A stretch of DNA of 64,000 nt from contig CAMZEB010000002.1 in NCBI GenBank assembly GCA_947305705.1, positions 16,115 through 80,114 on the forward strand. The letters run 5' to 3'. This document shows positions 17,760 through 27,615 of this stretch, piece after piece. Made by a program: the position numbers and the translations under genes. Positions within the stretch are counted from its first letter, which is position 1; each line of letters opens with the position of its first letter. The notes under the pieces were generated by a model, which was not told where the DNA came from, ran no database searches, and saw only the letters and a program-made list of their open reading frames with translations. Source of the stretch: an uncultured Candidatus Saccharibacteria bacterium (GTDB taxonomy: Bacteria > Patescibacteriota > Saccharimonadia > Saccharimonadales > Saccharimonadaceae).

Positions 17760-18599
17760 ATGAGCGTAAATATCTCAGACGGAATAAACAATTCAGAGCA
17801 TATAGAGAGAAAAAACCAGATTTCCGACTCAGACAGCAATAATACACCTATTGATGATGGAATTAATTTTGATATATACGCAAATGAGGATGAAAATATA
17901 AAAAGAAATAACTATAAGTTTCATTCTTCTAAAATCGCCTCCAAGACAAACCGCCCGTTCAATAACGAAGACGAGGAAAGCAAGAAGAAACTAAAAGACA
18001 TTAGAAAAGCATTCAAAAAGCAAACTCCAGATAAACAAGCTAAATATAACACTAAAAATGAACTTAAGATACAAAGAAAAAATAGAATTTCCGAGATATT
18101 CGCTAGAATCAAAAGAAATATCTGGCAGGGAAAGAGAAAAGTTATAACTCTTTTTATTCTTATTATTGTAATACCATCGATTATTATTATTCCACATATA
18201 ATAGAAAATATCATAAATGCTGAAGCCGAAAAACGTTTCGCCACCGAAGTTGCCGAAGGTGAGCAAAAAGCATTAGAAACACTCAATACTGTCAATAAAA
18301 AAATGTTCATCGACCCAAATAATTACGACTTATGCGAAAAAATATACATTGATTCTATAGATAATGCTCAATCTAATACTGAAAAGATGTTTCTCTCCGC
18401 ATATTACGCTTTGTTTTTGACCGATTTATCTAGCGACTATGAAAAAGCAATTTCAATTCTAGATAATACAGATATTAAAAATACAGGGATTAACGCAAAA
18501 ACGACCTACTATAATGCTTATATAAAAATATACGACTCGGAACATATGGATAATAGCGATAAATATCAGCATTATATTAAACTAAAGGAAGAATTATGA
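17760..18599 (+). CDS. Single-pass membrane protein upstream of the giant surface protein
   Basis: 279 residues, not recognised. Residues 1-122 are highly charged and probably cytoplasmic. A single membrane segment lies at about 126-148 (VITLFILIIVIPSIIIIPHII), followed by an outer domain of about 130 helical, tetratricopeptide-like residues (EKMFLSAYYALFLTDLSSDYEKAISIL). ATG is 6 bases after TAGAAT (17748-17753), leaderless. It overlaps the next gene by ATGA, so the two form an operon; it may hold or secrete the 1436-residue protein (inference). The region is AT-rich, with ATA and AGA codons uncommon in neighbours. Confidence 0.75.
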   Translation: MSVNISDGINNSEHIERKNQISDSDSNNTPIDDGINFDIYANEDENIKRNNYKFHSSKIASKTNRPFNNEDEESKKKLKDIRKAFKKQTPDKQAKYNTKNELKIQRKNRISEIFARIKRNIWQGKRKVITLFILIIVIPSIIIIPHIIENIINAEAEKRFATEVAEGEQKALETLNTVNKKMFIDPNNYDLCEKIYIDSIDNAQSNTEKMFLSAYYALFLTDLSSDYEKAISILDNTDIKNTGINAKTTYYNAYIKIYDSEHMDNSDKYQHYIKLKEEL

Positions 18600-21500
18600 C
18601 TATAAAAAAAATAATACTTCCCTCCATATTAATAGCCTGTTTCATTGCGCTAGTTTTTTCATCAATTGCTAATGCGAGCGGCTGGATGGGTGAAGGCGAA
18701 GCTAACATGGGTAACGACAGTGATTATAATCCTAGTGGTGGAGGCGGAGGCGGAAGCGGTTGCACTGAAAAGGATGGCGCATTATGTAGCGGTTGGTCTT
18801 GGATATATTACAAATTTGTCGGAACACCCACCGACAAAAATAATCTCAAAAATCTCAATTTCCAATTTACTCCAGAAATTAACAAAGGAAACCCGCGCCT
18901 CAATAGCGACTGGAGCTATGCTGTTGGTGTTTATCAGATCGGCGACAGTACGGAAAATTGCGCCGATTATGGCGGTTTTTGGCACCGAGGAGAAAACTAT
19001 ACAACTAACGTAGAACTACCAAAACATCCAGGATACTATCTTTGGTCGTCGGAATATACAGCATCTAAGGAATATGGAAGAATGAGCGATCTATCATTCT
19101 TAATATTTCCTGGAATTACAAATTATGGTACACACGCAAATATCAACGATGCATGGAGAGCTTCGCATAACTACTTAATTAACGCAAACAGCACAAACGG
19201 AAGATATGCCTACTCGATCGGCGCAAAACATCTCGGTCACTACAAAACAGCAGTCGGAGCGAAAGCTAATTTAGCCAATCAAAAAACTGTAAATAACACT
19301 AGTCTCATTAATACAAGCGCAACAGGAAACGACGAGAAAGCTCATACTTTATACTATAGAATGCCTAGTAGTAGTTTTGTTGGGCAATGGCCTGGCCCAC
19401 ACGATGATTACGGCTGGCGCCAAGCATACAGAGCGACTATGTCATTGCCTGAAAGCGCCGGCACTAATTCAGACGAAGACGTATTTAAATATTTCAGCGA
19501 TACCTACAAGCGCATTACGGGAAATGATTACGATGATCCCGATGACACCGAACGAATACCAGATAAATATTATGGCTTCTGCTCAAGCGACCCCAATGAA
19601 ACAAAAAAACAAGCTAATTTCGAAGGCGAAACGACAATATATACCGACAATAATTATACTGGCTCAAATAATAAGTATAATAAAAGCAGCTATAATATAA
19701 AAATAAACCATAAGATAACACGAGTAAGCGGCGAGGAATTCCAGGCCGCAAATAATTATGAGACGCATCCTACTATGGGAGTAGGGAAAGAAAGTAGCGG
19801 AAATACCCAAAAGCCTAAAGCTACCATAACGACTAGTGACTCTGTCAAATCCGGCACTATTAACCCTGGGCAAACAGTTAGTTTTTGTAGTTATTTAACA
19901 TTTGACAACATTGTATATTCAAACGGCACCGCAGAGCATAATGGAAAAACCAATCAACAATGTGTAACCATCACTCGACCACCAATCTTATACAGCGGCT
20001 CTATCACTGCCAACGTCAAAGCAAAAAACAATGGCGGAAGCTTCGAAAATATGTCAGTATCCGCAACAAATAACACCATCACCCTAACCGATAGCTATAA
20101 TGGCGAATACGAAATAAAATTCACAGGCAACATTAAACGCACTGGAGACGAGGCGGGCCAAACATATGCGACAAGCTATTGGGCCAAAGCCGACGATAAT
20201 TATACAGAAAAAGAGGGAAACAGTAGCCTCACGTGGTCGGAAGAAAAAACGAATGCTCTCGAAAATGGTAAAAGTCAGAATGTATTTACGGTTAAGTACA
20301 CAGGAAGCCTGAACTACGGCGAATCAGTTAAGAAATGCACTAATTTAGAATACATAAACAAACAAGCATCTGGCGGCCAAAGAACTAAGGCAACCAATTC
20401 CGAATATTGCATCACTATCATCAGGCCAAAGCAGAAATGCGCCATCGATGGCAAAACCGAGTTTGGCGCAAACGACGGCGAAAACATCGGCCGCGTCGGT
20501 GCAATCATTAACCCAAGCAGTAGCAACACGAGTTATCTATGGACCCCAGTAATCAATAGCGCCGAGAAAGTCTATACAGAAAGCGGAACAAGCAATTATT
20601 CAGCATTCTTCACGCAGAATAATAACAAAAATTACTGGGCAAAACCAGGCGACAATATTCGTTTTAGCTTCGAAGCTTGCGCAGGTGCATTCTATGTTAT
20701 CGAAAATAATAGCTCTATAAGTGGCGGCACCCACTATGCAGCAAGTGGTAGCCTCATTCGCAACTATGCAGCTGCAGGGCAAACAGAAGTATTCTATAAA
20801 CGCAACGCAAACGGTACCGACAACGACAATACGAACGCCACCGAGGATAAATCCAACGGCTTCCTATTTATTCCAGACAATTCAAATTCGTTATGGGCCA
20901 CAACCGTTGCTGGTATTGCGAAATACCGTGAGGGCGACAGTATGAAAAATCAATCCTACAAAAACCCAGTCGCAACCACGGACCTAACAGGCATCAAAAA
21001 TAACACGTCGATCCCTTATGCGACATGGACTACTGGATATAATGGCAACAATAAGCCAAAAAGCGGTTTTCTCAGTAACGAAAGCAACAATATCGTAGCA
21101 CAAATGTACGGCACTGACGCCGCCGCCACGCCATCACCTTCTTCATCCCACAAAATTTGCGGCACAAACGCAAAAAAATGCAGCCTCGGATACCAAGAGG
21201 TAGGAAGTAGAATCACTCAGACGCTCAGTTGGAACTATATGAAGATCACCAACGGGGAGAGCAATGTCGGAAAAAACAACTATAAGACCCATAGTGCCAC
21301 AGCCGCCGTCATGATTCCATACAATTATTTCCTTAAACCATACGTCAATAACGGCGCCGAAACCAGCACCAATGTTATATATCTCGGCGAAAACAGGGTG
21401 ATGACCCCAGGAGTCCTCGTTATGCCAAGAGAGAACGCTTGGGTGGGGAATAACGGCACAACTTACGCCACCATCACAAAGCCTACGACCGTAGAAGTAC

Positions 21501-22906
21501 GCGCATATAATTTAAGAACCAACGAAACGCTCTACAGCGGAACATTCAATAATGTCCGCTTCAATAAAGACGGCAAATTAGGCATAGGCGATACTTCGCA
21601 GCTAATTGATGGGGATAGTTCTTTTAAGCCAGAAGGTGTAACTATCTACGCCGAAGATAACGGCAGAAATTACGTCGGCGATAAAATCTGTACGAGCATC
21701 ACAATATGGCCAATCGATAGCCACAATACATTTAATGATAGCAAGGTCTATGGCGCATATCAGTCGAATAAAAACATTACAAACATGACAGCTATGCCAG
21801 CTCTAACTGATGCGTACGCTACCACCGGTGCCTATAAAGCTACCGCCACCTCATGCTCCACGATCGCCAAGCGCCCAACCATCAGCGTCGAATCCTCCAA
21901 CGCCTACAGTGCCACAAAAATCACAACCGGCAAATACAACAAGGCCTTCAGTGATGGCAAGAAATACACCTTTGGTTCTTGGTCTGAATACGGTGTCTTC
22001 GCATCCGTAAATACAAAAGACACCTTCGTTTCCGGCGCCGCTATCGGATACCGAACAAATAATCCATATGGCAACAATAGCCTCAATAGCCCTCGCGAAA
22101 ATAATTCGGTTAATGTCGCAACCAGCACCAACAGCAATATTTGTACATTTATGACACAAACCTTCATCAACTCCGTAGATAATAAATGCACGCCAGGCAC
22201 GAACACTATCGGCAAGAGCTCCGCCGAGGAATTTGTCAATGACATCATTGATCGCTACGGCCGCAAAAACTATGGCGTCGCCGCCGGCAATAGTCTCAAC
22301 AGCAATATGAACACAGAAGAATACCGCATAGAAAGCGGCAACAGCAACAGCCCAGTCGTCATTCGCGCCGATGGTAGCACTACTTTGTCTGGCATTCCAG
22401 CCATCAACGCTACCGAGGACAATCCTAATCCGAACCGCACCATCGTCTATAACATCAATGGCAACCTAAACATCACCGGCAACATTAACGACCAGAGAGG
22501 CGCCAACAAGACGAGCCTAAACGACATCACTGGCGTTGTCATTATTGCAAACCAGGTCAATATTGATGCCGCAGTAAACTACATTAACGCAACGATTATC
22601 GCAAAAACATCCATAAATACCTGTTATTCAGACCAAGGGACAGTTATTAGTATCGGCACAAGCAAGGAAGACCGAGGCACCCTCAATTCGGCAAGATGTT
22701 CCCAAACCCTCCAATTCGACGGCCCAGTCTTTGCCAAAAAAGTCATCTTGAACCGCACTGCCGGCGCTAATTACGGCAACGATTCCATCAAGCGCGCCGA
22801 AATCTTCAACCTCAATATGGCCACTTACCTCTGGAGTTACTACCAAATGACAAATTACAGCCAAGCCATCACTACCTACTCCCGCGAGCTACCGAGCCGC
22901 TACTAA
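18596..22906 (+). CDS. Giant secreted surface protein, 1436 residues
   Basis: No family recognised. Signal peptide: KK, hydrophobic ILPSILIACFIALVF, then SSIANA before SGW. A GGGGGGSGC linker follows. The body is Asn/Ser/Thr/Tyr-rich beta-type sequence with scattered Cys, including two related modules each holding a KSGTxNPGQTVSFC-like or NYGESVKKC strand near residues 420-460 and 565-600 (immunoglobulin-like, inferred). A late region (about 1240-1320) reads like a right-handed helix: SGIPAIN, NLNITGNI, GVVIIANQVNI. There is no C-terminal anchor or LPxTG; it ends with ...LPSRY. Translationally coupled to the membrane protein upstream. Confidence 0.78.
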   Translation: MTIKKIILPSILIACFIALVFSSIANASGWMGEGEANMGNDSDYNPSGGGGGGSGCTEKDGALCSGWSWIYYKFVGTPTDKNNLKNLNFQFTPEINKGNPRLNSDWSYAVGVYQIGDSTENCADYGGFWHRGENYTTNVELPKHPGYYLWSSEYTASKEYGRMSDLSFLIFPGITNYGTHANINDAWRASHNYLINANSTNGRYAYSIGAKHLGHYKTAVGAKANLANQKTVNNTSLINTSATGNDEKAHTLYYRMPSSSFVGQWPGPHDDYGWRQAYRATMSLPESAGTNSDEDVFKYFSDTYKRITGNDYDDPDDTERIPDKYYGFCSSDPNETKKQANFEGETTIYTDNNYTGSNNKYNKSSYNIKINHKITRVSGEEFQAANNYETHPTMGVGKESSGNTQKPKATITTSDSVKSGTINPGQTVSFCSYLTFDNIVYSNGTAEHNGKTNQQCVTITRPPILYSGSITANVKAKNNGGSFENMSVSATNNTITLTDSYNGEYEIKFTGNIKRTGDEAGQTYATSYWAKADDNYTEKEGNSSLTWSEEKTNALENGKSQNVFTVKYTGSLNYGESVKKCTNLEYINKQASGGQRTKATNSEYCITIIRPKQKCAIDGKTEFGANDGENIGRVGAIINPSSSNTSYLWTPVINSAEKVYTESGTSNYSAFFTQNNNKNYWAKPGDNIRFSFEACAGAFYVIENNSSISGGTHYAASGSLIRNYAAAGQTEVFYKRNANGTDNDNTNATEDKSNGFLFIPDNSNSLWATTVAGIAKYREGDSMKNQSYKNPVATTDLTGIKNNTSIPYATWTTGYNGNNKPKSGFLSNESNNIVAQMYGTDAAATPSPSSSHKICGTNAKKCSLGYQEVGSRITQTLSWNYMKITNGESNVGKNNYKTHSATAAVMIPYNYFLKPYVNNGAETSTNVIYLGENRVMTPGVLVMPRENAWVGNNGTTYATITKPTTVEVRAYNLRTNETLYSGTFNNVRFNKDGKLGIGDTSQLIDGDSSFKPEGVTIYAEDNGRNYVGDKICTSITIWPIDSHNTFNDSKVYGAYQSNKNITNMTAMPALTDAYATTGAYKATATSCSTIAKRPTISVESSNAYSATKITTGKYNKAFSDGKKYTFGSWSEYGVFASVNTKDTFVSGAAIGYRTNNPYGNNSLNSPRENNSVNVATSTNSNICTFMTQTFINSVDNKCTPGTNTIGKSSAEEFVNDIIDRYGRKNYGVAAGNSLNSNMNTEEYRIESGNSNSPVVIRADGSTTLSGIPAINATEDNPNPNRTIVYNINGNLNITGNINDQRGANKTSLNDITGVVIIANQVNIDAAVNYINATIIAKTSINTCYSDQGTVISIGTSKEDRGTLNSARCSQTLQFDGPVFAKKVILNRTAGANYGNDSIKRAEIFNLNMATYLWSYYQMTNYSQAITTYSRELPSRY

Positions 22907-22918
22907 GCATAAGTTCTA

Positions 22919-22947
22919 TTGACTTTTTAACCTATTTGTGCTATAAT
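22919..22947 (+). promoter_or_regulatory. Promoter of the alarmone synthetase gene
   Basis: TTGACT 22919-22924, 17 bases, TATAAT 22942-22947 with TGTGC just before it. The sequence is nearly the same as the promoters at 40801 and (minus strand) 998-970. Confidence 0.85.
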
Positions 22948-22993
22948 AGCAGTATTGGCTTATGCCAAAATACTTTTCCAAGGGGAGGGGCAA

Positions 22994-23641
22994 ATGGACG
23001 AACCTTCAAAAGAACTCACAAAAGAAGAATTCGAGCGCTACTCTGTAATGTGCGGACTAGCAATCGACGAGGTGATGACTAGTATCAACAGTCTAAACGA
23101 AGAGGAGAAATACCTCAGAGGTAGGACCTTGTACGACGAGGCAAAAAACAGAGTAAAGACTTTCGAGTCGACGGCCACGAAGCTCGAGCAAAAAGGGCTT
23201 CCAAAGTCTATCGAAGCAGTTGAAAGTGGAATTCACGATGTCGCCGGAGTCCGTATCATCACGTTCACGATAAGTGATGTATATAATCTTTATGAAATCC
23301 TCAGAAAACACCCTAAATTTGAGGAATATAAAGAGCCAAAAGACTACATCAAAGAGCCGAAAGAGAATGGCTACAGTAGCTTTCATATGTTTATCAAAGT
23401 GCGCATCTCGTTCGACGGAATGATTCGTTCTATTCCGGTCGAAATTCAGATTCGTACTTTGGTCATGGACGTATGGGCAAAAATTCATCACAGACTCGTG
23501 TACCAGAACACTAAGAAAGCGCCAAATGTGTCTAGCGAAACCGAAAAGACACAGGAGTTTCTGAAGCGCGCAAAAGGCTTGCGCGACTTCGACATCAAGA
23601 TCAACGGTTGGGTACCGAAGAACACTAGCCGCCTCACTTGA
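22994..23641 (+). CDS. Small alarmone (ppGpp) synthetase, RelA/SpoT synthetase domain only
   Basis: 215 residues. The synthetase core is complete: KGLPKSIEAVESGIHDVAGVRI, KDYIKEPKENGYSSFHM, VEIQIRTLVMDVWAKIHHRL. There is no N-terminal hydrolase domain and no TGS/ACT regulatory region, so this is a SAS (RelQ/RelP-like) that makes pppGpp or ppGpp from ATP and GTP/GDP. The start at 22994 follows GGGGAGGGG. Single-gene unit with its own promoter, about 40-base leader and terminator, suggesting control by transcription. Confidence 0.9.
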   Translation: MDEPSKELTKEEFERYSVMCGLAIDEVMTSINSLNEEEKYLRGRTLYDEAKNRVKTFESTATKLEQKGLPKSIEAVESGIHDVAGVRIITFTISDVYNLYEILRKHPKFEEYKEPKDYIKEPKENGYSSFHMFIKVRISFDGMIRSIPVEIQIRTLVMDVWAKIHHRLVYQNTKKAPNVSSETEKTQEFLKRAKGLRDFDIKINGWVPKNTSRLT

Positions 23642-23652
23642 GGCGGCTTTTT
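23627..23652 (+). terminator. Intrinsic terminator of the alarmone synthetase gene
   Basis: The stem AGCCGCCT/AGGCGGCT (23627-23634 with 23641-23648) overlaps the stop codon and is followed by a T run. Confidence 0.88.
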
Positions 23653-23695
23653 CAATTGTCTAAACATAAAAATTATTGTATAATATAATTACCCT

Positions 23696-23735
23696 GTGCA
23701 GCAATCGTGCTGCAAGCTCATTGAAAGGATGGTGT
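23696..23735 (+). promoter_or_regulatory. Leader hairpin shared with the 16667 gene, copy 2
   Basis: TGCAGCA/TGCTGCA stem with an ATCG loop, then the same AAG-CTCATTGAAAGGATGGTGT string. A TATAAT near 23679 and TTGTCT 17 bases before it form the promoter. Confidence 0.8.
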
Positions 23736-23742
23736 GAAAAAA

Positions 23743-24780
23743 ATGAAGAAAAAATCATTTCCTGCTGCCGTCATTATCATCGCTGTACTAAGCGCCGCCA
23801 TAATATGTCTTGCATCCTGCGAGCACGAAAAAGCGGACAATGACGAATCCGTCAGCGCTAGTACAAACGAAGAAACGACAATCAGCAATCGAAAATCTAG
23901 TGCCGGCCCCGAAACAGCCGAGAGCTCGACGACCAAGGATTCGACAACCGAGGATTCGACATCCAAGGACCCGACGTCCAAAGATTCGACAACCGAAAGC
24001 TCCACGGCCAAAAAAACAACGCCAGCACCAGAGACTACCGAGGAGCCCTCGACGGAGCCTACAACTCCCGAGCCTACTGAGCCTAGCTCAGACGACCCGA
24101 CCGAGCCAGAACAACCGACTTCGACCGAAGGCCAGCCCACGCAGCCGACCGAGCCAACTCCGACTCAACCCACGGCTCCGCCTACAACTGAGCCGCCGAA
24201 GCCCACTCAACCTACGGTCCCGCCGACCCAGCCGACCGAGCCGACAATTCCGCCGACCCAGCCGACCGAGCCTACGGTTCCACCCACGCAGCCTACAACC
24301 GAGCCGACTACTGAGCCTCCGAAGCCCACGCAGCCTACAACTGAACCGACCACTGAGCCACCGAAGCCCACGCAGCCCACGACCGAGCCGACTACTGAAC
24401 CGACTCAGCCTACCACAGAGCCGCCGAAGCCGACCGAGCCGACCATAGATTTAGCGACAAGCGCAAATGCCGAGTACGAAATACTCAGGAAGAGCGCAAA
24501 GGTCAATGGCTTCAAGACTCAAGACGTAGTCACGATTAGGGATACCGGCACGCAGTACGGACTTCACTTTGTGGCCGACAATCTCCATGGCTTAAACGAT
24601 GGACATTACACAATTGAGCTCGTAGTAAAAGCTGAACTAGTTGACGGCAAAACAGTCGTCACAATTTGCCAGCAAGATCCAAACTGTAACGATCCTCACG
24701 ATTACGACCAATATACCGTACCAATTGGCCGTTTCGACGTTGCAGATTTCTTCGAATCGTACGGCTCGTACGCTTTCTAA
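23743..24780 (+). CDS. Thr/Pro-rich surface lipoprotein (paralogue 2)
   Basis: 345 residues. N-terminus KKKSFPAAVIIIAVLSAAIICLASC has a lipobox-like LASC, so lipidation at the Cys is likely. Residues about 30-240 are a Thr/Ser/Pro/Glu stalk (TTEPTTEPPKPTQP units). The C-terminal domain of about 105 residues (IDLATSANAEYEILRKSAK, TIRDTGTQYGLHF, PIGRFDVADFFESYG) is related to the tip of the 16667 protein. The ATG at 23743 is chosen because the GTG at 23734 lies inside the shared leader, where paralogue 1 has GTG-TAA. Low-complexity stalk copy number may vary. Confidence 0.75.
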   Translation: MKKKSFPAAVIIIAVLSAAIICLASCEHEKADNDESVSASTNEETTISNRKSSAGPETAESSTTKDSTTEDSTSKDPTSKDSTTESSTAKKTTPAPETTEEPSTEPTTPEPTEPSSDDPTEPEQPTSTEGQPTQPTEPTPTQPTAPPTTEPPKPTQPTVPPTQPTEPTIPPTQPTEPTVPPTQPTTEPTTEPPKPTQPTTEPTTEPPKPTQPTTEPTTEPTQPTTEPPKPTEPTIDLATSANAEYEILRKSAKVNGFKTQDVVTIRDTGTQYGLHFVADNLHGLNDGHYTIELVVKAELVDGKTVVTICQQDPNCNDPHDYDQYTVPIGRFDVADFFESYGSYAF

Positions 24781-24794
24781 CAACACACCCCCAC

Positions 24795-24822
24795 AGCGTC
24801 GCTTCAACAGCGGCGCTTTTTC
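24795..24822 (+). terminator. Intrinsic terminator
   Basis: AGCGTCGC with GCGGCGCT (one mismatch), 7-base loop, T run at 24817-24821. Confidence 0.8.
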
Positions 24823-24851
24823 TAGCCAGAAAATATGTTATAATAACAGAT

Positions 24852-26297
24852 ATGAAAACCGTTACTCGTTTTGCGCCGTCGCCAACCGGCTATATTCACA
24901 TTGGCAACTTACGTTCCGCTATCTACCCATACCTCGTTGCGAAGCAAGAGCAGGGCACCTTCATTTTACGCATCGAAGATACCGATCGCGCGCGTTACGT
25001 AGAAGGCGCAACCGAGCTCATCGAAGACACGATGAAATGGATCGGCCTCGATTGGGACGAAGGCCCAGAAAAAGGCGGCGAAAACGGCCCATATTTCCAA
25101 ACTCAGCGCCGAGAAATCTACGTTAAATGGGCAAAGAAACTCATCGCTGCCGGCCGCGCTTACGCCGACCCAACTTCTAGTGAGCAAATTGCAAAATACC
25201 GCGAAGAAGCCAGCAAAAACAAGCAGGCCTTCCTTTACCGCAATTACCGCCCAGACAACACTCCAGAATGGGAACCAGGTATGCCACTTCGTTTCAAAGC
25301 CAACCCAAAAACCCGCACCTACCACGACGAAGTTTTTGGCGATATGACGATGCTTCCAGAAACTCAAGACGATATTATTCTCATCAAAGCCGACGGTCTT
25401 CCGACCTATAATTTCGCCCACATCGTCGATGATGCCACGATGGGCGTCACCCATATCTTCCGCGGCCAAGAGTACCTGCCAAGTATGGGCAACTATCTCG
25501 CAATCTATGAAGCCTTGGGCCTCAATACACCAAAGTTTGTCCACTTGCCACATATTCTCGCACCGAGCGGCAACAAAAAACTCGGCAAACGCGATGGCGC
25601 CAAATCCGCCGTCGATTACCGCGCCGACGGTATCTTGCCAGAAGCTATGCTAAACTTCCTCGCCTGCCTCGGCTGGAACGACGGCACCGAAGACGAAATT
25701 TACAGCAAACAAGATTTAATCGAAAAGTTCAGCATCGACCGCATCCAGCACGCCGGCGCCCGCTATGACGAGCAGAAACTTATCTGGCTCAACGGCCAAT
25801 GGATTCGCCGCCTCTTTGCCGAAGACGCGAAGGCGCTCTACAGCCGCACGAAAGATTTTTGGCCAGCAGAAGCCGACAGCTCCGATAACGACTATAAGTT
25901 CAAAATTTTCAGCATCATTTACGACCGCCTCAAGACACTCGGCGACCTCAAAACGATGACGAATTATTTCTTCGCCGACCCAGCTGTAGATATGACGATG
26001 ATCGAGTCTAACAAGGCTCTCAAAAAGCTCTCTGAACACGAAATCCAAGACATTCTCCGCCAAACCATCGACAAACTTCGCGATGTCGAAGATTGGACTG
26101 CAGAAAATCTCCAAAACGCCCTCAATGAACTTCTCGAATCTACCGGCCGCAAACCGGCCGAACTCTTCGGCCTTATCCGCCTCAGCGTCAGCTTCGCACC
26201 ATTTAGCCCAGCCCTCCACGACACGCTTAGCGTCCTCGGCCGCGACCGCAGCCTCGCCCGCCTCAACGCCGTCATCACCGCCTACTCGCGCGATTAA
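24852..26297 (+). CDS. gltX: Glutamyl-tRNA synthetase
   Basis: 481 residues, class I aminoacyl-tRNA synthetase. It has RFAPSPTGYIHIGNLRSA (HIGH box as HIGN), RIEDTD, the FRGQEYLPS segment and KKLGKRDGA in place of KMSKS, followed by a helical anticodon-binding domain. Whether it is discriminating or also charges tRNA-Gln cannot be told. TATAAT at 24839-24844 leaves 7 bases to ATG, leaderless. Two tRNA-Glu genes (CTC and TTC) lie elsewhere in the window. Confidence 0.97.
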   Translation: MKTVTRFAPSPTGYIHIGNLRSAIYPYLVAKQEQGTFILRIEDTDRARYVEGATELIEDTMKWIGLDWDEGPEKGGENGPYFQTQRREIYVKWAKKLIAAGRAYADPTSSEQIAKYREEASKNKQAFLYRNYRPDNTPEWEPGMPLRFKANPKTRTYHDEVFGDMTMLPETQDDIILIKADGLPTYNFAHIVDDATMGVTHIFRGQEYLPSMGNYLAIYEALGLNTPKFVHLPHILAPSGNKKLGKRDGAKSAVDYRADGILPEAMLNFLACLGWNDGTEDEIYSKQDLIEKFSIDRIQHAGARYDEQKLIWLNGQWIRRLFAEDAKALYSRTKDFWPAEADSSDNDYKFKIFSIIYDRLKTLGDLKTMTNYFFADPAVDMTMIESNKALKKLSEHEIQDILRQTIDKLRDVEDWTAENLQNALNELLESTGRKPAELFGLIRLSVSFAPFSPALHDTLSVLGRDRSLARLNAVITAYSRD

Positions 26298-26330
26298 TCA
26301 GCCGCTGCCACCCCCCACACGCCTCCCAAC

Positions 26331-26356
26331 ACCCAACAAAGTGAACTTTGTTGGGT
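26331..26356. other. Perfect 12-bp palindromic hairpin between gltX and 26404 gene
   Basis: ACCCAACAAAGT and ACTTTGTTGGGT are exact complements with a 2-base loop. No T run follows on the plus strand, so it is either a weak terminator or an operator-like palindrome. Confidence 0.55.
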
Positions 26357-26403
26357 TGCGCAAAAGGGAAATGCGCGAGACGCAAAAATGATATAATATA
26401 ACC

Positions 26404-27600
26404 ATGAACGGCAAGCAACTCTACTACGGTAATATCAAAGCTCGCAGAAACAAAAAATCCAACAATAAGCTAGCCGACCTTTATCAAGAAAGCGAAGCAG
26501 CAGACAATTCTCTCGAAAGCCCAGTCATAGAAGAAAAACGACCACGCAAAAAAGGTCATAAGGGCATTTTTATCCTCATTTTCCTCCTGCTCGCAATCGC
26601 CGGCGGCTGCGTATGGTTCTTCTTGAGCGCCGAATCAAAAACGAACGAGCTAGACGCGCTCGCTAATAACGACGTCGCCCCAGACGAAATCTACTATTCG
26701 CCACTCACCGGCATCGAGACAAACAACAAAGCCGTCCTCACACAAGCCGCCACCTGTATTATGATCGAAAACAGCCCAGACGCCCGCCCACAATCCGGCC
26801 TCAACGAAGCCGGCGTCATCTACGAAGCAATCGCTGAAGGCGGCATCACACGTTTCCTCGCAATCTTCCAGGAAGCCAAGCCGAACTACATCGGTCCAGT
26901 CCGCAGCGTTCGTATGACCTTCGCTGAACTTGCCAAGCCTTATCAATGCTCCATCGCTCACGTCGGTGGCAGCGACAACGCCCTTAGCCTAATTCGCAAC
27001 AACCCAGAATTTCGCGACATCGATCAATTCTTCAACTCTAACTACTACTGGCGCATCCGCAGTCGCTACGCCCCACACAACGTCTACACGCGCTTCAGTA
27101 TGCTCGACGAACTAAACAACAAAAAAGGCTACACCTCTAGTAGTTTCAATGGCTTTGCCCGTACCAAACCAGACACAGCACCGGCCGTCCCAGATCAAAA
27201 AGCCAATAAAATCACCATTAATATGAGCAGCAACCTTTACAGCCCGGTTTACAATTATGACGCCAACACCAACAAATATCTCCGTTCCTATGTCCAAGGC
27301 GGCGTCCATTACAGTATGTACGAAGATGGCACAAAAGTTCAGAACTCGCCAGACGTCGTCATTGCTATGAAAGTCAATTCCATCACTCGCAGCGGCACGC
27401 CGTATGCCGACTACGTCACGACCGGCTCTGGCGATGCAACCATTTTCCAAAACGGCGGCGTCATCGCAGCGCACTGGAGCAGGGAAAACGTCAATTCCGA
27501 GCTCAAATTTACCGACGCGAACGGCGAAGAAATCAAGCTCAACCGCGGCCAAACCTGGATTTCTCTTTACCCAAGCAACAAATCAGTATCTTGGGAATAG
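26404..27600 (+). CDS. DUF3048-domain membrane-anchored protein (YerB-like)
   Basis: 398 residues. Cytoplasmic basic N-terminus, one membrane segment at about 55-78, then an outer DUF3048 domain: SPLTGIETNNKAVLTQAATCIMIENSPDARPQ, AGVIYEAIAEGGITRFLAIFQ, IGPVRSVRMTF, and the late WSRENVNSELKFTDANGEEIKLNRGQTWI. The family is a cell-envelope protein of unknown reaction. TATAAT at 26392-26397 leaves 6 bases to ATG, leaderless. It is followed after 15 bases by the HerA-like ATPase, which has its own -10. Confidence 0.88.
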   Translation: MNGKQLYYGNIKARRNKKSNNKLADLYQESEAADNSLESPVIEEKRPRKKGHKGIFILIFLLLAIAGGCVWFFLSAESKTNELDALANNDVAPDEIYYSPLTGIETNNKAVLTQAATCIMIENSPDARPQSGLNEAGVIYEAIAEGGITRFLAIFQEAKPNYIGPVRSVRMTFAELAKPYQCSIAHVGGSDNALSLIRNNPEFRDIDQFFNSNYYWRIRSRYAPHNVYTRFSMLDELNNKKGYTSSSFNGFARTKPDTAPAVPDQKANKITINMSSNLYSPVYNYDANTNKYLRSYVQGGVHYSMYEDGTKVQNSPDVVIAMKVNSITRSGTPYADYVTTGSGDATIFQNGGVIAAHWSRENVNSELKFTDANGEEIKLNRGQTWISLYPSNKSVSWE

Positions 27601-27615
27601 TGTTACAATAGAGAT

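Noticed and set aside
12500..18600. Alternative genetic code (TGA read as Gly, as in Gracilibacteria/SR1)
   Set aside because: murL and the 17760 gene stop at TGA inside ATGA overlaps, at family-consistent ends, so the standard bacterial code fits.
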